This document shows positions 33,259 through 42,640 of a stretch of DNA of 51,134 nt, in pieces. The stretch lies in the NCBI GenBank assembly GCA_027057345.1, contig JALUIX010000124.1, positions 1-51,134 on the forward strand, read 5' to 3'. The first letter of the stretch is position 1. Each line of letters opens with the position of its first letter. The translations under genes were made by a program, and so were the position numbers. Under the pieces are notes generated by a model. The model was not told the DNA's origin. It saw only the letters and a program-made list of their open reading frames with translations, and did not search any database. The DNA is from S144-45 sp015494035 (GTDB lineage: Bacteria; Pseudomonadota; Gammaproteobacteria; Xanthomonadales; Marinicellaceae).

Positions 33259-33374
33259 GGTCTCTTTCCCCGGCCATTATCGATCTGTTTCCGGGTCAGC
33301 TGTGACCTAGTGCCTGTTTTTGCGGGCCCGGTCGTTGGCGTGTGTTCAGCCTTCAGTGCTATTATTTTACCTAT

Positions 33375-33535
33375 GGAAGCTCTGATTGAATCTGGCGCGA
33401 ACAGATTGTCGTGAAAAATTATTCAGTTCAAGGCGCAAACCGCACGCAATAGCAAGACTATTGTGAAGGTTTGCAACGCAGAAATGGACGATTTTACGCC
33501 GCAAGATGCCGTGCCACGACTCGATCACAGGTTCC
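33375..33535 (+). mobile_element. Palindromic element, subfamily B (copy 8)
   Basis: A 161-bp copy, more diverged at its right end (CTCGATCACAGGTTCC). The flanks CTAT and CTGC agree only at the first two bases, so this is probably an older insertion. Centre CAATAGC-AAG-ACTATTG. It makes up most of the 368-bp gap between the helical protein gene and the secreted protein gene; the remainder of that gap shows nothing clear. Confidence 0.82.
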
Positions 33536-33626
33536 CTGCCGTAAGCAGCCGGGAACTGTCGAAAGCACAGATCGGCAGTGACTGGTTCAGATGTTTATTG
33601 AACGATTAACCGTGGGGGGTAAAGTC

Positions 33627-35006
33627 ATGAAAAAACGCATTGATTCTTTTATTCGGTTCGCCCTTGTTGGCCTGTGTGTGTTGCTGGCCGAAACAGTGCT
33701 GGCGGCTGAAAAGGTGGTTGAGGTGCCAACGGAGAAACTCGTGGCGGCCAGTCGCGATCTGTTTTCGGGCCTGGACCTGAAAATCGACAACTACGGGGGC
33801 AAGAAAAAGTCGCAATGGTATCGCCAGCAAAGCTATATGACACTACCGAATGGGGAAACCATCCATTTTGATGTGCCTCGGTTTCACCTGCTGTTTGGGA
33901 CGCCGGTGGGGAGTCGTTACTGGCATTACTTTATCAACGAACTGGCACTGGATCGCACCCGCGTGGTACCTGAAAAAGGTGGCATCAAGCTGATGCTGGA
34001 ATTTGAAAGCGCAGGCAATGAAATCAAGGGAAAATGCACCCGCAGAACCTTCGATGGCAAGGATAACTGCGAATATCGGGGTACACGGGACATTCAGTTC
34101 GATAATGCCAGGGCCATCGTTCACCTGCGTCCTGCCCGGGTCAAGGGGCGGCTTGGCTTTGCGCCACTGCGCGCGCAGGATGTGAGCCTGACAGCAGACA
34201 TCAAGGTACCCAAAGGCCTGTGTCGCACCATCAACGCGATGCAGTGGGTCAGCTACGCCATGGGTGCCTTTGCCGAGAACCTGGCCGGAGAACACTTTGC
34301 CAATCAATGCCAGAAGGTGCGAAAAGTGCTGTCAGACAGTGTGGCTGATCTGGTCACCAATCGTCTGCGTCAGGCACTGAACCGCACTGAGGTGCGCGAT
34401 CACATGGCCGCATTCATGACCCGTGAACTGAAGCTGCCGGTGGGCAAAAATCGACACGTGAGCTCGGTCACTGATGCCGGCTCCCGCTATCGCATTGTGA
34501 TGCGTACCGCTCAGGGTAAGTCCCCCACCGGAGGAAAACCAAAAAAACCGCCGCGCGCCCCCATGCCGGCCGGCCCTGCCAAACCCGCACCCAAGCCCAG
34601 AGCGCCTGTTTCCATTGTGGAATTCAAGGCCCGGCCCAAGGTGCTGATTGGCCAGTGCCCGGGCGTGGTGCGATTTAGCGGCCAAATCAGATCCATGCGC
34701 CCTGGCACGGTGCGGTACTATTTTGAAAACAACAAGGGCGTTCGTTCCGGTGTCTATGCATTGAAATTCGATCAGCCGGGCGTTCAGCCCGTGATCCCCT
34801 GGTCGATACCGGTGGACCGTCCCAAAGGCGGCATGAAACTGGCTCGGCAGCCGGGGGATTCTGGTCAGAATCGTCCCCGATACGAAGTCCAGGGCAGGCA
34901 GAAACTGGTGCTGCTGACACCCGTGGGGCCGGTGACGCGTGAGGCCGAATACAAGGTGGACTGCGACAAGCCCAAAACCATGTCGATCCAGCGCTTGGGG
35001 GACTGA
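33627..35006 (+). CDS. Secreted protein of unknown family with a Pro-rich linker
   Basis: A 459-residue protein with a strong ribosome-binding site (GGGGGGT) and a signal peptide (FIRFALVGLCVLLAETVLA). The first 300 residues form an unrecognised domain with paired Cys (KCTRRTFDGKDNCEYRG) and HFANQCQKV. A Pro/Lys linker follows (about 305-330, rich in PKKPPRAP and PAKPAPKP). The last 110 residues look like an Ig-like beta domain with VLIGQCPGVVRFSGQI and a final YKVDC, whose Cys could form a disulfide. The gene stands alone between element copies 8 and 9. No function can be assigned. Confidence 0.75.
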   Translation: MKKRIDSFIRFALVGLCVLLAETVLAAEKVVEVPTEKLVAASRDLFSGLDLKIDNYGGKKKSQWYRQQSYMTLPNGETIHFDVPRFHLLFGTPVGSRYWHYFINELALDRTRVVPEKGGIKLMLEFESAGNEIKGKCTRRTFDGKDNCEYRGTRDIQFDNARAIVHLRPARVKGRLGFAPLRAQDVSLTADIKVPKGLCRTINAMQWVSYAMGAFAENLAGEHFANQCQKVRKVLSDSVADLVTNRLRQALNRTEVRDHMAAFMTRELKLPVGKNRHVSSVTDAGSRYRIVMRTAQGKSPTGGKPKKPPRAPMPAGPAKPAPKPRAPVSIVEFKARPKVLIGQCPGVVRFSGQIRSMRPGTVRYYFENNKGVRSGVYALKFDQPGVQPVIPWSIPVDRPKGGMKLARQPGDSGQNRPRYEVQGRQKLVLLTPVGPVTREAEYKVDCDKPKTMSIQRLGD

Positions 35007-35066
35007 CCAGGCGCGGAGCCGGTCATTACCCGTTCTCAGTGGCTCAGTGGCCCGGTTTTCGCTTAG

Positions 35067-35224
35067 GGAAGCTCTGATTGAATCTGGACGAAGCAGGTTA
35101 TGTCGGAAATGGTCGAGAACAAGGCGAAGTTCGCAGCCAATAGCTGGCTATTGGTCAGGACTTCAACGCAGTTATCGGACATTTCAGGTGTGAGAAGCGA
35201 GTTCACGATTCAACCAGAGCTTCC
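35067..35224 (+). mobile_element. Palindromic element, subfamily A (copy 9), at the tgpA 3' end
   Basis: A 158-bp copy made of two 78-nt arms around a TG loop; by hand count the arms match at 48 of 78 positions without gaps, strongest at the two ends. Flanks are TTAG (35063-35066) and CTTA/TTAA (35225-35229). Its first bases on the minus strand are read as the last codons and stop of tgpA. Confidence 0.88.
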
Positions 35225-37261
35225 CTTAACAGGCACTGAAGCCCCACGGACAAGCGCCATCAGGTTCTCAGCAGCCTCTTGCAGGCTCTGTAGTGGTTTG
35301 TCTTTGATTGTCAGCGTGCGCACATCGGGCGCGTAACGCAGTCTTTCGTATTCACGCGCGAAACAGCGGGCATCGTTCGCCGTCTGTGGCCAGTGTCGGG
35401 CAACGCGTTCCAAATACGTCGCCGGGCCTTCATGGGGCGCGCGTGGCAGTCCCAGGCGGCTGAATTGTTTTTCCAGCTGGCGAAAGATTTTTTCCACATC
35501 CGGCACTTGCCGTTTCTGTCGTGACCAGCCCAGCGCGAACAGGCCCAGCAGGCCACTGGTGAGAATGGCGCCGGCAATCAGCCAGGCCATGCCGGCGGGT
35601 TGATCGTCATCCACCCCAAGGGATTCCAGCAGCTTGCGCTGAGTTTCCTGATTGTAATCCCGCAACCAGCGATTCCAGCGGTAGCGCCAGCTGTCCAGGG
35701 ACAGTTGCAGGCGGTGCAACCAGCCGTAGTCGTACCAGGTGCGACCGGAATCCATCCAGCTGCGGGCGCCTGAACGCACGCGCGAAGGCGCCACCGCCGC
35801 GGTTGGATCCACCCGCAGCCAGCCCCGGCCCTTGAGCCAGACTTCGCTCCAGGCGTGGGCATCAGATTGCCGCACCAGCCAATAGCTGCCGTTATCCAGC
35901 CCGCCCTGATAGCCGGTCACCACCCGGGCCGGCACCCCGGCCATGCGCATCATGACGGTGAAGGCCGAGGCGTAGTGTTCGCAAAAGCCCGCCCGGGTTT
36001 CAAACAGGAACTGATCCACCGTGTCGCCCTTAAGTGGCGGTGGCGTAAACGTATAGACGAAGTTTTCCTGATTGAACCAGGTGAGAATTCGTTCAATCAG
36101 TGCCTGAGTATCGGGTGTTTGCGCCTGCCAGCTGGTGATCATGGCGCGGGTTTTCGGGTTGGCGTGGCGTGGCAGCATCACCAGCCGCCGGGCCAGCCGG
36201 GCCGGAAGGGTATCCGGCAAGGGTGTGACTGTTTGTGAAACGGCGTGGTAATGCTTGAGTTGGTTCACCCGCGTGGCTTGTTGAACGTGCAGGTCGGGCA
36301 TTAGAAAGGCGGTTTCGGGCACGCGGAAGGGGTAATCCAGCACGGGCAGAAAATGCTGGCCGTGGGGCTCCAGTTCAATGTCGTAGGCCACTTGTGCCTG
36401 CGGGTCCACCAGCGGTGGTGGTCGGCGGGCAAAGGTGTATTCAATGGCGCGCCAGGTGGTGCCATCAAAAGACTCAAGCACCGGGCCGCGCCAGTAGAGT
36501 TGCGCCGCATCAGGGCGTTTGTCCGCGAAGTTAATGCGCATGGCCGGGCTGTCGTCCATAAACAACTCGGCAATGGAGCCGGGGCTCATGCTGTCACCCA
36601 GGCCGGTTTTGCCCTGACCAAACATTTCCGGCGAGCCCCAAAGCGGCGAGGCAAGGCGGGGAAAGAACAGAAACAGGGCAGCGGCCACTGGCACGGCCAG
36701 CAGCAGGTAACGCAGGGCCTGAGACAGGATTTTTGGGACGAACCAGCTCTTGGGGCCGTGGCACTGATTGAGGCACAGCAGCGCGTAGGTCAAGGTGGCG
36801 ACGGTGAGAAACAGCCAGGGCAACAACACCATGTCCTGGCCATAGAAGAAACGGGTCATGACCAGAAAAAAGCCCAGCGCGATCAGCACCCAGGCATCCC
36901 GGCGCCTTTGGCTTTCCAGGGTTTTGAGGACTGCCATGCTGGCCAGAATAGTGATGGCAATTTCCCGGTTCAGACCGTGACCGGCGGACACGCCAATAGC
37001 CAACAACACTGCGCTGGTCACCAGCAGCACCTGCCAGCGCGGCAGGGGCTTTTCCAGTGAGCGCAATCGCCACAACAACACCACGGCAGCCACTGGCCAG
37101 AACCACGTCGGCAGGTTGCTCCAGTGGGGCACAATGGCCAGGGCGATGCCCAGCAGCAGCCACAGCATCTGGGGTGCGGTGAGTGCCATGCCGGTGCCAC
37201 TGTTGGGGTTTTTGCCAGTGGCTCCTCGACCTCGCCTTGATCGCTTCAGCAATGAACTCAT
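35210..37261 (-). CDS. tgpA: Transglutaminase-like protein TgpA
   Basis: A 683-residue protein: five or more N-terminal membrane segments (DUF3488), then a periplasmic transglutaminase core with Cys in TRAGFCEHYASAF (about 425), His in DAHAWSEVW (about 468) and Asp in GWLRVDPTAAVAP (about 484), then another membrane segment and a C-terminal cytoplasmic DUF4129-like tail. It begins inside an ATGA overlap with the DUF58 gene. The last codons (V-K-G-S-S-G, stop) are encoded by element copy 9: without the element the frame would continue K-R-K-P-G-H and stop. The TgpA protein of P. aeruginosa is reported as essential; here the change affects only the tail. Confidence 0.93.
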   Translation of the reverse strand: MSSLLKRSRRGRGATGKNPNSGTGMALTAPQMLWLLLGIALAIVPHWSNLPTWFWPVAAVVLLWRLRSLEKPLPRWQVLLVTSAVLLAIGVSAGHGLNREIAITILASMAVLKTLESQRRRDAWVLIALGFFLVMTRFFYGQDMVLLPWLFLTVATLTYALLCLNQCHGPKSWFVPKILSQALRYLLLAVPVAAALFLFFPRLASPLWGSPEMFGQGKTGLGDSMSPGSIAELFMDDSPAMRINFADKRPDAAQLYWRGPVLESFDGTTWRAIEYTFARRPPPLVDPQAQVAYDIELEPHGQHFLPVLDYPFRVPETAFLMPDLHVQQATRVNQLKHYHAVSQTVTPLPDTLPARLARRLVMLPRHANPKTRAMITSWQAQTPDTQALIERILTWFNQENFVYTFTPPPLKGDTVDQFLFETRAGFCEHYASAFTVMMRMAGVPARVVTGYQGGLDNGSYWLVRQSDAHAWSEVWLKGRGWLRVDPTAAVAPSRVRSGARSWMDSGRTWYDYGWLHRLQLSLDSWRYRWNRWLRDYNQETQRKLLESLGVDDDQPAGMAWLIAGAILTSGLLGLFALGWSRQKRQVPDVEKIFRQLEKQFSRLGLPRAPHEGPATYLERVARHWPQTANDARCFAREYERLRYAPDVRTLTIKDKPLQSLQEAAENLMALVRGASVPVKGSSG

Positions 37262-38292
37262 GCTTTCAGTCCGTAGGTGGCCAGGGCCCTGAGGCAGTGG
37301 TGCCGGTGGCCTTGCCCCTGACCGTAGCCGGAGTCAAAACCCGGCAGATTCAGGCGGTAATTCAGCCCCGCGTCGTCGGCTTTCATGACCCAGGCGGTGA
37401 GGCGTGAAATGGCCGTTTCCACGGGCAGGTGCTGCACCTGCGACCAGTCAAAGGTGATGCGTTCACCACTGTTGCTGTGGTATTCCCGGCTGACCAGATC
37501 GTGTATCTGCGCGCTGCGTTTCCAGGCCACCAGCCGCAACGGGTCACCATACTGGTAGGGCCTGACACCATCAAAATCATCGCCGGTGGTGTGGTGCCAG
37601 GTGAAGCCCTGGCCGTCCTGGCCGACGATCCATGCAGGCGGTCTGGTTTCGGGCCGGGGGTAGACCAGAATCCGTTCATCGGGCCGGGCATACACCCAGG
37701 CGGTAAACAGGCCTGCCGGGTGCTGTGTGTGGATTTTCAGACGCGGCAGTTGCGTCCAGCCGCGCCGGGTGGTGGGCAGGGGCAGGGGAATGTCCGTGCC
37801 ATCGGCTTTAATGCGATGGCTGCCGGGGGATTCGTTTATGGGCTGTTTTTTGAGCTTTTGCTTTTTTCCCACAGGCGACCAGCGCAGCTGGATGCCCGGA
37901 CGGCTCTCCGGGGCAGTGAGTTTCAGGTGCACACAGGCGTTGTCACCGGCGTGAACCGGCTCGGCCCGCAGGCCGACGAGACGGATATTGAGCAGGTTCA
38001 GAAAAGTCGCCAGCAGCAGCACCTGCGCCAATCCCATGACCCAGAAAGTCAACATCAGGCCCATGTTGTTGTTGAAATTGAGGCTGGCGACCAGCATCAG
38101 CATGAGACTGAAACCAAAAAACAGCCCGGCGGCGGTGGGCAGGATAAAAATGCGTCGCCAGTGAGCGTGAATGGGCAGGCTTTCACGAGTGTTCAACGAG
38201 CTGAGTCCGGGGAAAAGACGCCGCAACAGGCGCGTGTTGGCGGCGTTGTTTGAGCCAGTGATGGCCTTGGTGACTGTGCCTTGGTCCGGCAT
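37258..38292 (-). CDS. DUF58 domain protein (MoxR-associated)
   Basis: A 344-residue protein. The ATG at 38292, 11 bp after the moxR stop, gives MPDQGTVTKAITGSNNAANT; a longer open frame reaches 38526 but overlaps moxR and reads as its shadow. Two membrane segments (FILPTAAGLFFGFSLMLMLV and MGLMLTFWVMGLAQVLLLAT) are followed by a domain with the DUF58 signature DFDGVRPYQYGDPLRLVAWK and a long C-terminal part. DUF58 proteins act together with MoxR ATPases. Coupled to tgpA by ATGA. Confidence 0.9.
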   Translation of the reverse strand: MPDQGTVTKAITGSNNAANTRLLRRLFPGLSSLNTRESLPIHAHWRRIFILPTAAGLFFGFSLMLMLVASLNFNNNMGLMLTFWVMGLAQVLLLATFLNLLNIRLVGLRAEPVHAGDNACVHLKLTAPESRPGIQLRWSPVGKKQKLKKQPINESPGSHRIKADGTDIPLPLPTTRRGWTQLPRLKIHTQHPAGLFTAWVYARPDERILVYPRPETRPPAWIVGQDGQGFTWHHTTGDDFDGVRPYQYGDPLRLVAWKRSAQIHDLVSREYHSNSGERITFDWSQVQHLPVETAISRLTAWVMKADDAGLNYRLNLPGFDSGYGQGQGHRHHCLRALATYGLKA

Positions 38293-38302
38293 AAGGCCTG
38301 AA

Positions 38303-39319
38303 TCAGCGCAGTGGGGTGTTGTGCAGGATGCCCCGGGCCAGCTGTTCACCCTTGTGTTGGCCGCTGCGGCTGGCCAGTCGATGACGTGCCACTGGCACAA
38401 AGGCGTCCTGCACGTCTTCCGGCACCAGGTAATGGCGCTGATCGAGAAATGCCAGCGCCTGGGCGACGCGAAACAGGGCCAGGCCGGCGCGTGGGGACAA
38501 ACCGGTGATGATGTCGCTGTGTTCACGGCTGGCCAGCAGCAGATCCTGCAGGTAATCCACCAGTGTTTCTTCGGCGTGGACTTTCGCTGCCAGTTGTTGA
38601 GCGGCCAGCAAGTCGGTGCCGTTTAGCACCGGTTCCAGTGGCTGCTTCATGGCCTGCAGGTGCTCGGGTTGATACAGCCGTTTCTCGGCTGCCCGGCTGG
38701 GGTAGCCAAGGCTGATGCTGAGGCTGAAGCGGTCAAGCTGGGAGTCGGGCAGGGGAAAGGTACCGGATTCATCCAGCGGGTTTTGCGTGCCAATGACAAA
38801 AAACGGCTTTTGCAGTGGCCAGGTGCTGCCGTCCACGCTCACCTGCCGTTCCGCCATGGCTTCCAGCAGGGCACTCTGGGTGCGCGGCGTGCCGCGATTC
38901 AGCTCATCGGCCAGCAGCAACTGGGTAAAAATCGGACCTTTGTGAAAAACAAACTGTTCGGTTTCACGGTGATAAATTGAAACGCCGAGAATGTCGCTGG
39001 GCAACATATCGCTGGTGAACTGGATGCGCTTGTGATCCAGCCCCAGGGCTTGGGCCATGGCCAGCGCCAGCGTGGTTTTGCCCAGGCCGGGGCGGTCTTC
39101 GATGAGCAAATGGCCTTCGGCCAGCAGGCAGGCAAAGGCCAGCCGGATTTGTGGCTGTTTGTCGAACAGCTTTTTGCTGACAGCCTCAACCGCCTGTTTC
39201 AGTCGGGTGCTGGTTTCGCTGGCCGATTCAGTGTTTGCCCCGCTCTGGACAGAGGGGCCGTGAATGTCTTGCCGCATGGAGTCAGGTGAGGGCGGGTTTT
39301 GCTGGCTGGAATGGGTCAT
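38303..39319 (-). CDS. MoxR-family AAA+ ATPase
   Basis: A 338-residue AAA+ ATPase of the MoxR proper group. The first 35 residues are polar. Walker A is EDRPGLGKTT (about residue 75), Walker B LLADELNRGTP, sensor 1 IGTQNPLDESGTFPLPD and sensor 2-like region LSPRAGLALFRVAQ. MoxR proteins are chaperone-like and help assemble or activate cofactor-bearing or von Willebrand-type partners. It heads the moxR-DUF58-tgpA operon, a very common trio. Confidence 0.95.
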   Translation of the reverse strand: MTHSSQQNPPSPDSMRQDIHGPSVQSGANTESASETSTRLKQAVEAVSKKLFDKQPQIRLAFACLLAEGHLLIEDRPGLGKTTLALAMAQALGLDHKRIQFTSDMLPSDILGVSIYHRETEQFVFHKGPIFTQLLLADELNRGTPRTQSALLEAMAERQVSVDGSTWPLQKPFFVIGTQNPLDESGTFPLPDSQLDRFSLSISLGYPSRAAEKRLYQPEHLQAMKQPLEPVLNGTDLLAAQQLAAKVHAEETLVDYLQDLLLASREHSDIITGLSPRAGLALFRVAQALAFLDQRHYLVPEDVQDAFVPVARHRLASRSGQHKGEQLARGILHNTPLR

Positions 39320-39428
39320 GGTGTTCTATTCGGCTGGTGGCACTGGGTTAACGTGTTTTCTTCGTTTTGCTTGGTGTTCCGACCCGCCGCATCTATCCGG
39401 TGAGCTCATGCCATGCAGAAGATTGTCT

Positions 39429-40028
39429 TCAACTGTTCAGGGGATTGACCCCAAGCCGGCGCAAAAAATCACACAAACGGATCAGGGGCAGGCCTTGCAA
39501 AGCCGTCGGGTCGTCGTTTTCGATGCGGTCGAACAGGCACACGCCCAGAGATTCTACCTTGAAACTGCCGGCGCAATCCCAGGCCTGGTCTTTTTCCAGA
39601 TAGACGGTGATCTCCGCCTCTGTCAAAGGTCGAAAGTGGACACGGGTGCGGTCAATGTGCAGCAAGGGTTGGGCTTCGGCTGGTGCCAGCACGCACACGG
39701 CGGTGAGGAAATCCACCCGCTGGCCAGATAACTGCCGCAATTGCGCGGCAGCGGCTTCCGGGGAGCCAGCTTTGCCCAGCACCTGTCCGTTGTGTACGGC
39801 CACCTGATCGCTGCCAATGACGATGGCCTGTGGGTAATCGCTGGCAATGCGTGTGGCCTTTTGCCGGGCCAGGCGTTGCACCAGCTGTTCCGGGGTTTCT
39901 TGATTGGCAGGGCTTTCATCAATGTCCGGGGCCAGGGCGGTGAAATCCAGCCCCAGGCGTTGCAGCAATGCCTGTCGGTAGGGCGAGGAGGAGGCCAGAA
40001 TCAGCGTGGGTTCAGGGCGTGCAGGCAT
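39429..40028 (-). CDS. Maf-family nucleoside triphosphate pyrophosphatase (YceF-like)
   Basis: A 199-residue protein with the Maf fold: LILASSSPYRQALLQRLGL, the catalytic Asp region VIGSDQVAVHNGQVLGKAG, and DDPTALQGLPLIRLC near the C-terminus. The SDQVA and DPTALQGLPL forms resemble the 7-methyl-GTP-specific YceF group more than the dTTP/UTP-specific YhdE group. In E. coli yceF lies near rpmF; here it follows mrcA by 21 bp, and a four-gene cluster selD-mnmH-mrcA-maf is likely. Confidence 0.92.
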   Translation of the reverse strand: MPARPEPTLILASSSPYRQALLQRLGLDFTALAPDIDESPANQETPEQLVQRLARQKATRIASDYPQAIVIGSDQVAVHNGQVLGKAGSPEAAAAQLRQLSGQRVDFLTAVCVLAPAEAQPLLHIDRTRVHFRPLTEAEITVYLEKDQAWDCAGSFKVESLGVCLFDRIENDDPTALQGLPLIRLCDFLRRLGVNPLNS

Positions 40029-40049
40029 CAGCAGAACCGACCGTCTGGC

Positions 40050-42635
40050 TCAGAACAAATCATCCAGGGTTTCTTCATTGTCCAGTTCTTCGCTCTGGCG
40101 GGATAAATTGCCCGATTCACCGGATTCGTCGGCTGCCGGTGGCAGGTGCCCGGCCATGAAATATTCCAGCATGGCATTGGGGTTGGATGAATCACTCAGG
40201 GTACCGGTGGTCTTGTCGATCCAGGCGGTGACCACACCGGGCGGAATAGGCCGTTTCCATTCTGGCTGGTTTTTCAGGGCGGTTTTCATGTATTCGATCC
40301 AGATGGGCAAGGCAGCGCGGCCGCCCACTTCGCCCCGGCCTAGGGGCGTGGGGGTGTCGAAGCCCACCCACACATTGCTCACCAGGTGTCGTTGGTAGCC
40401 GTTGAACCAGGCATCGCGCTGTTCGTTGGCGGTGCCGGTCTTGCCCGCCAGGTCATTCCTGCCCAGGCTCATGGCTTTGCGGCCCGTGCCGCGTTTGATG
40501 ACGTCCTGCATGAACGATTCGATGATGAACTGGTTGGCCGCGCTGATAATGCGCGGTGCGCGTTTGGCCTCAGGTGGCTGTGCAGGTCGAGGGGCTTTTT
40601 CAGGTGTGTCTTCAGTCTCTGCTGTGTCGGCGATTGGTTGATCCGGTTCGGTGCTGCCCTCAACAGATTCCTCCGGGGCCTCTTCTTGTTCTTGCGGCCG
40701 TTCGGGCGGGCAGTTTTCGCAGGCCACCAGCGGTTGGTGGTATTCGATCACCTGTCCATCGCTGTCTTCAATGCGTTCAATCAGGTACGGTTCGATCAGA
40801 AAGCCGCCATTGGCAAAGGCGGCAAAGGCGCGGCTCATGGCCAGCGGTGGCACCGTGGCGCTGCCCAGGGCCAGGGACAAATCAGCCGGCACGTCGGCCG
40901 GGTCAAAGCCGAATTTAAGCACGTGCTTGCGGCCATAGCGGATGCCGATCTGGTCCAGCACGCGGATGGACACCAGGTTGCGCGAATTGACCAGCCCTTC
41001 GCGCAGGCGCGTGGGGCCATAAAATTTCTGGCTGTAATTTTCCGGGCGCCAGACGCGTTCCAGTTTTTCGTCTTCAAAAACCACCGGGGCGTCATTGATG
41101 AGTGTCGCCGGTGTCAGTCCGGCATCCAGGGCGGCGGAATAGATCAGCGGTTTGAAGCCGGAACCCGGTTGGCGCTTGGCCTGGGTGGCGCGGTTGAATT
41201 TGCTCAGGCGGAAGTCATAGCCGCCCACCAGCGCGCGGATGGCGCCTGTGTCTGGGTCCAGTGAACTCAGGGCGCCCTGCACCTGGGGCACTTGCGCTAG
41301 CACAAAGCGGCCTTCGGCATTGCGACGCAACATGACAATGTCTCCGGGGTTCAGAATGTCGCTCATGCTTTCAGGTTTTTTGCCTTTGTGGTCATTGTCT
41401 TCATACCCGGCGGCCCATTGGCTGTCGTCCAACGTGATTTCCACGTCCTGACCATCGGCCAGTTGCAGCAGGGCGGAGGCCTTGTCCACCTGCGTCACCA
41501 GGGCGCCTTGCAGGCCGCCGGGTGCTGGTAGATTTTCCAGGGTTTCGCGGGCTTTTTGGGCCTGTTCGGGCTGCTCCAGGTCAAAATGCTGCACCGCACC
41601 CCGCCAGCCGTGGCGTTCGTCGTAGGCATGCAAGCCGTTGCGCAGGGCTTGTTCAGCGGCGCTTTGCAAGGGTGACAAAATGGTGGTGCGAACCACGTAG
41701 CCGTTGGTATAGGCCGCGTCGCCAAAGCGTTTGATGAGCGCATCGCGAACCATTTCAGCCACCCATGGGGCGCTGAGCTCCACCGCTGGCTCATGCACAA
41801 AGGCCGTGTCCGGCGTGGCAATGGCCTGCTGGTACTGGTCTTCGCTGATCATGCCCAGTTTGAACATGCGGCTGAGCACATAGTTACGTCGTTGCAGGGC
41901 CCGTTCCGGGCTGGTGACCGGATTGATGCGCGACGGGGCCTTGGGCAGAGCCGCCAGCATGGCCGCTTCGGGCAAGGTCAGTTCGTCAAGTTGCTTGCCG
42001 TAATACACATCCGCAGCGGCAGCCACGCCATAGGCGCGATGGCCCAGAAAGATCTTGTTCAGGTACAGCTCCAGGATTTCGTCCTTGCTGATGGTGTTTT
42101 CCAGTTTGATGGCCAGAAAAAGCTCTTTGAGTTTGCGCGAAAAGGTCTGATCCAGGGTCAGAAACACGTTGCGCGTGAGCTGCTGGGTGATGGTGCTGCC
42201 GCCGGACCTCTTGTGGCCGGTGGTGATGATTTCCCACACGGCGCGGCTGATGCCCTTGATGTCGAAGCCCGGGTGCGAGTAGAAATTGGCGTCTTCACCG
42301 GCAATAAAGGCATTCTTCAGGTGCTCGGGCATTTCGTCGATGCCCACCGGCATGCGCTTGCGGGTGCCAAAGGTGGCCATGAGTTTGCCATCGGCCGAAT
42401 ACACCCGCAGGGGCACGGTCAGCTTGTACTGCCGGATGCTTTCCACCTTGGGCAGATCGGGTTCCATGATGCGGTAGGTGATGTACAGGGCCAGCACACC
42501 CAGCAGGGCAAAAAACACGCCCAGGCGAAAGAAAAACCACAGCACGCGCAGCAGCCGGTGACGCGGTTTGCGCGGTGTGGCCGGTGGTTCCGGTGGCAGG
42601 TCTGTATTGGGTCGGGCAGGGCTGGCGCTATCCAT
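40050..42635 (-). CDS. mrcA: Penicillin-binding protein 1A (bifunctional transglycosylase/transpeptidase)
   Basis: An 861-residue class A PBP that polymerises and cross-links peptidoglycan. One N-terminal membrane segment (FFRLGVFFALLGVLALYITY, about residues 33-52), then a GT51 domain with EDANFYSHPGFDIKG (about 112) and RSGGSTITQQLTRN, an OB-like insertion and a transpeptidase domain with the SxxK motif in GSGFKPLIY (about 490) and KTGTANEQRDAWF (about 732). An acidic/Pro insert (near residues 630-670) interrupts the transpeptidase half. Starts 5 bp after the mnmH stop. Confidence 0.96.
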   Translation of the reverse strand: MDSASPARPNTDLPPEPPATPRKPRHRLLRVLWFFFRLGVFFALLGVLALYITYRIMEPDLPKVESIRQYKLTVPLRVYSADGKLMATFGTRKRMPVGIDEMPEHLKNAFIAGEDANFYSHPGFDIKGISRAVWEIITTGHKRSGGSTITQQLTRNVFLTLDQTFSRKLKELFLAIKLENTISKDEILELYLNKIFLGHRAYGVAAAADVYYGKQLDELTLPEAAMLAALPKAPSRINPVTSPERALQRRNYVLSRMFKLGMISEDQYQQAIATPDTAFVHEPAVELSAPWVAEMVRDALIKRFGDAAYTNGYVVRTTILSPLQSAAEQALRNGLHAYDERHGWRGAVQHFDLEQPEQAQKARETLENLPAPGGLQGALVTQVDKASALLQLADGQDVEITLDDSQWAAGYEDNDHKGKKPESMSDILNPGDIVMLRRNAEGRFVLAQVPQVQGALSSLDPDTGAIRALVGGYDFRLSKFNRATQAKRQPGSGFKPLIYSAALDAGLTPATLINDAPVVFEDEKLERVWRPENYSQKFYGPTRLREGLVNSRNLVSIRVLDQIGIRYGRKHVLKFGFDPADVPADLSLALGSATVPPLAMSRAFAAFANGGFLIEPYLIERIEDSDGQVIEYHQPLVACENCPPERPQEQEEAPEESVEGSTEPDQPIADTAETEDTPEKAPRPAQPPEAKRAPRIISAANQFIIESFMQDVIKRGTGRKAMSLGRNDLAGKTGTANEQRDAWFNGYQRHLVSNVWVGFDTPTPLGRGEVGGRAALPIWIEYMKTALKNQPEWKRPIPPGVVTAWIDKTTGTLSDSSNPNAMLEYFMAGHLPPAADESGESGNLSRQSEELDNEETLDDLF

Positions 42636-42640
42636 GAAAA

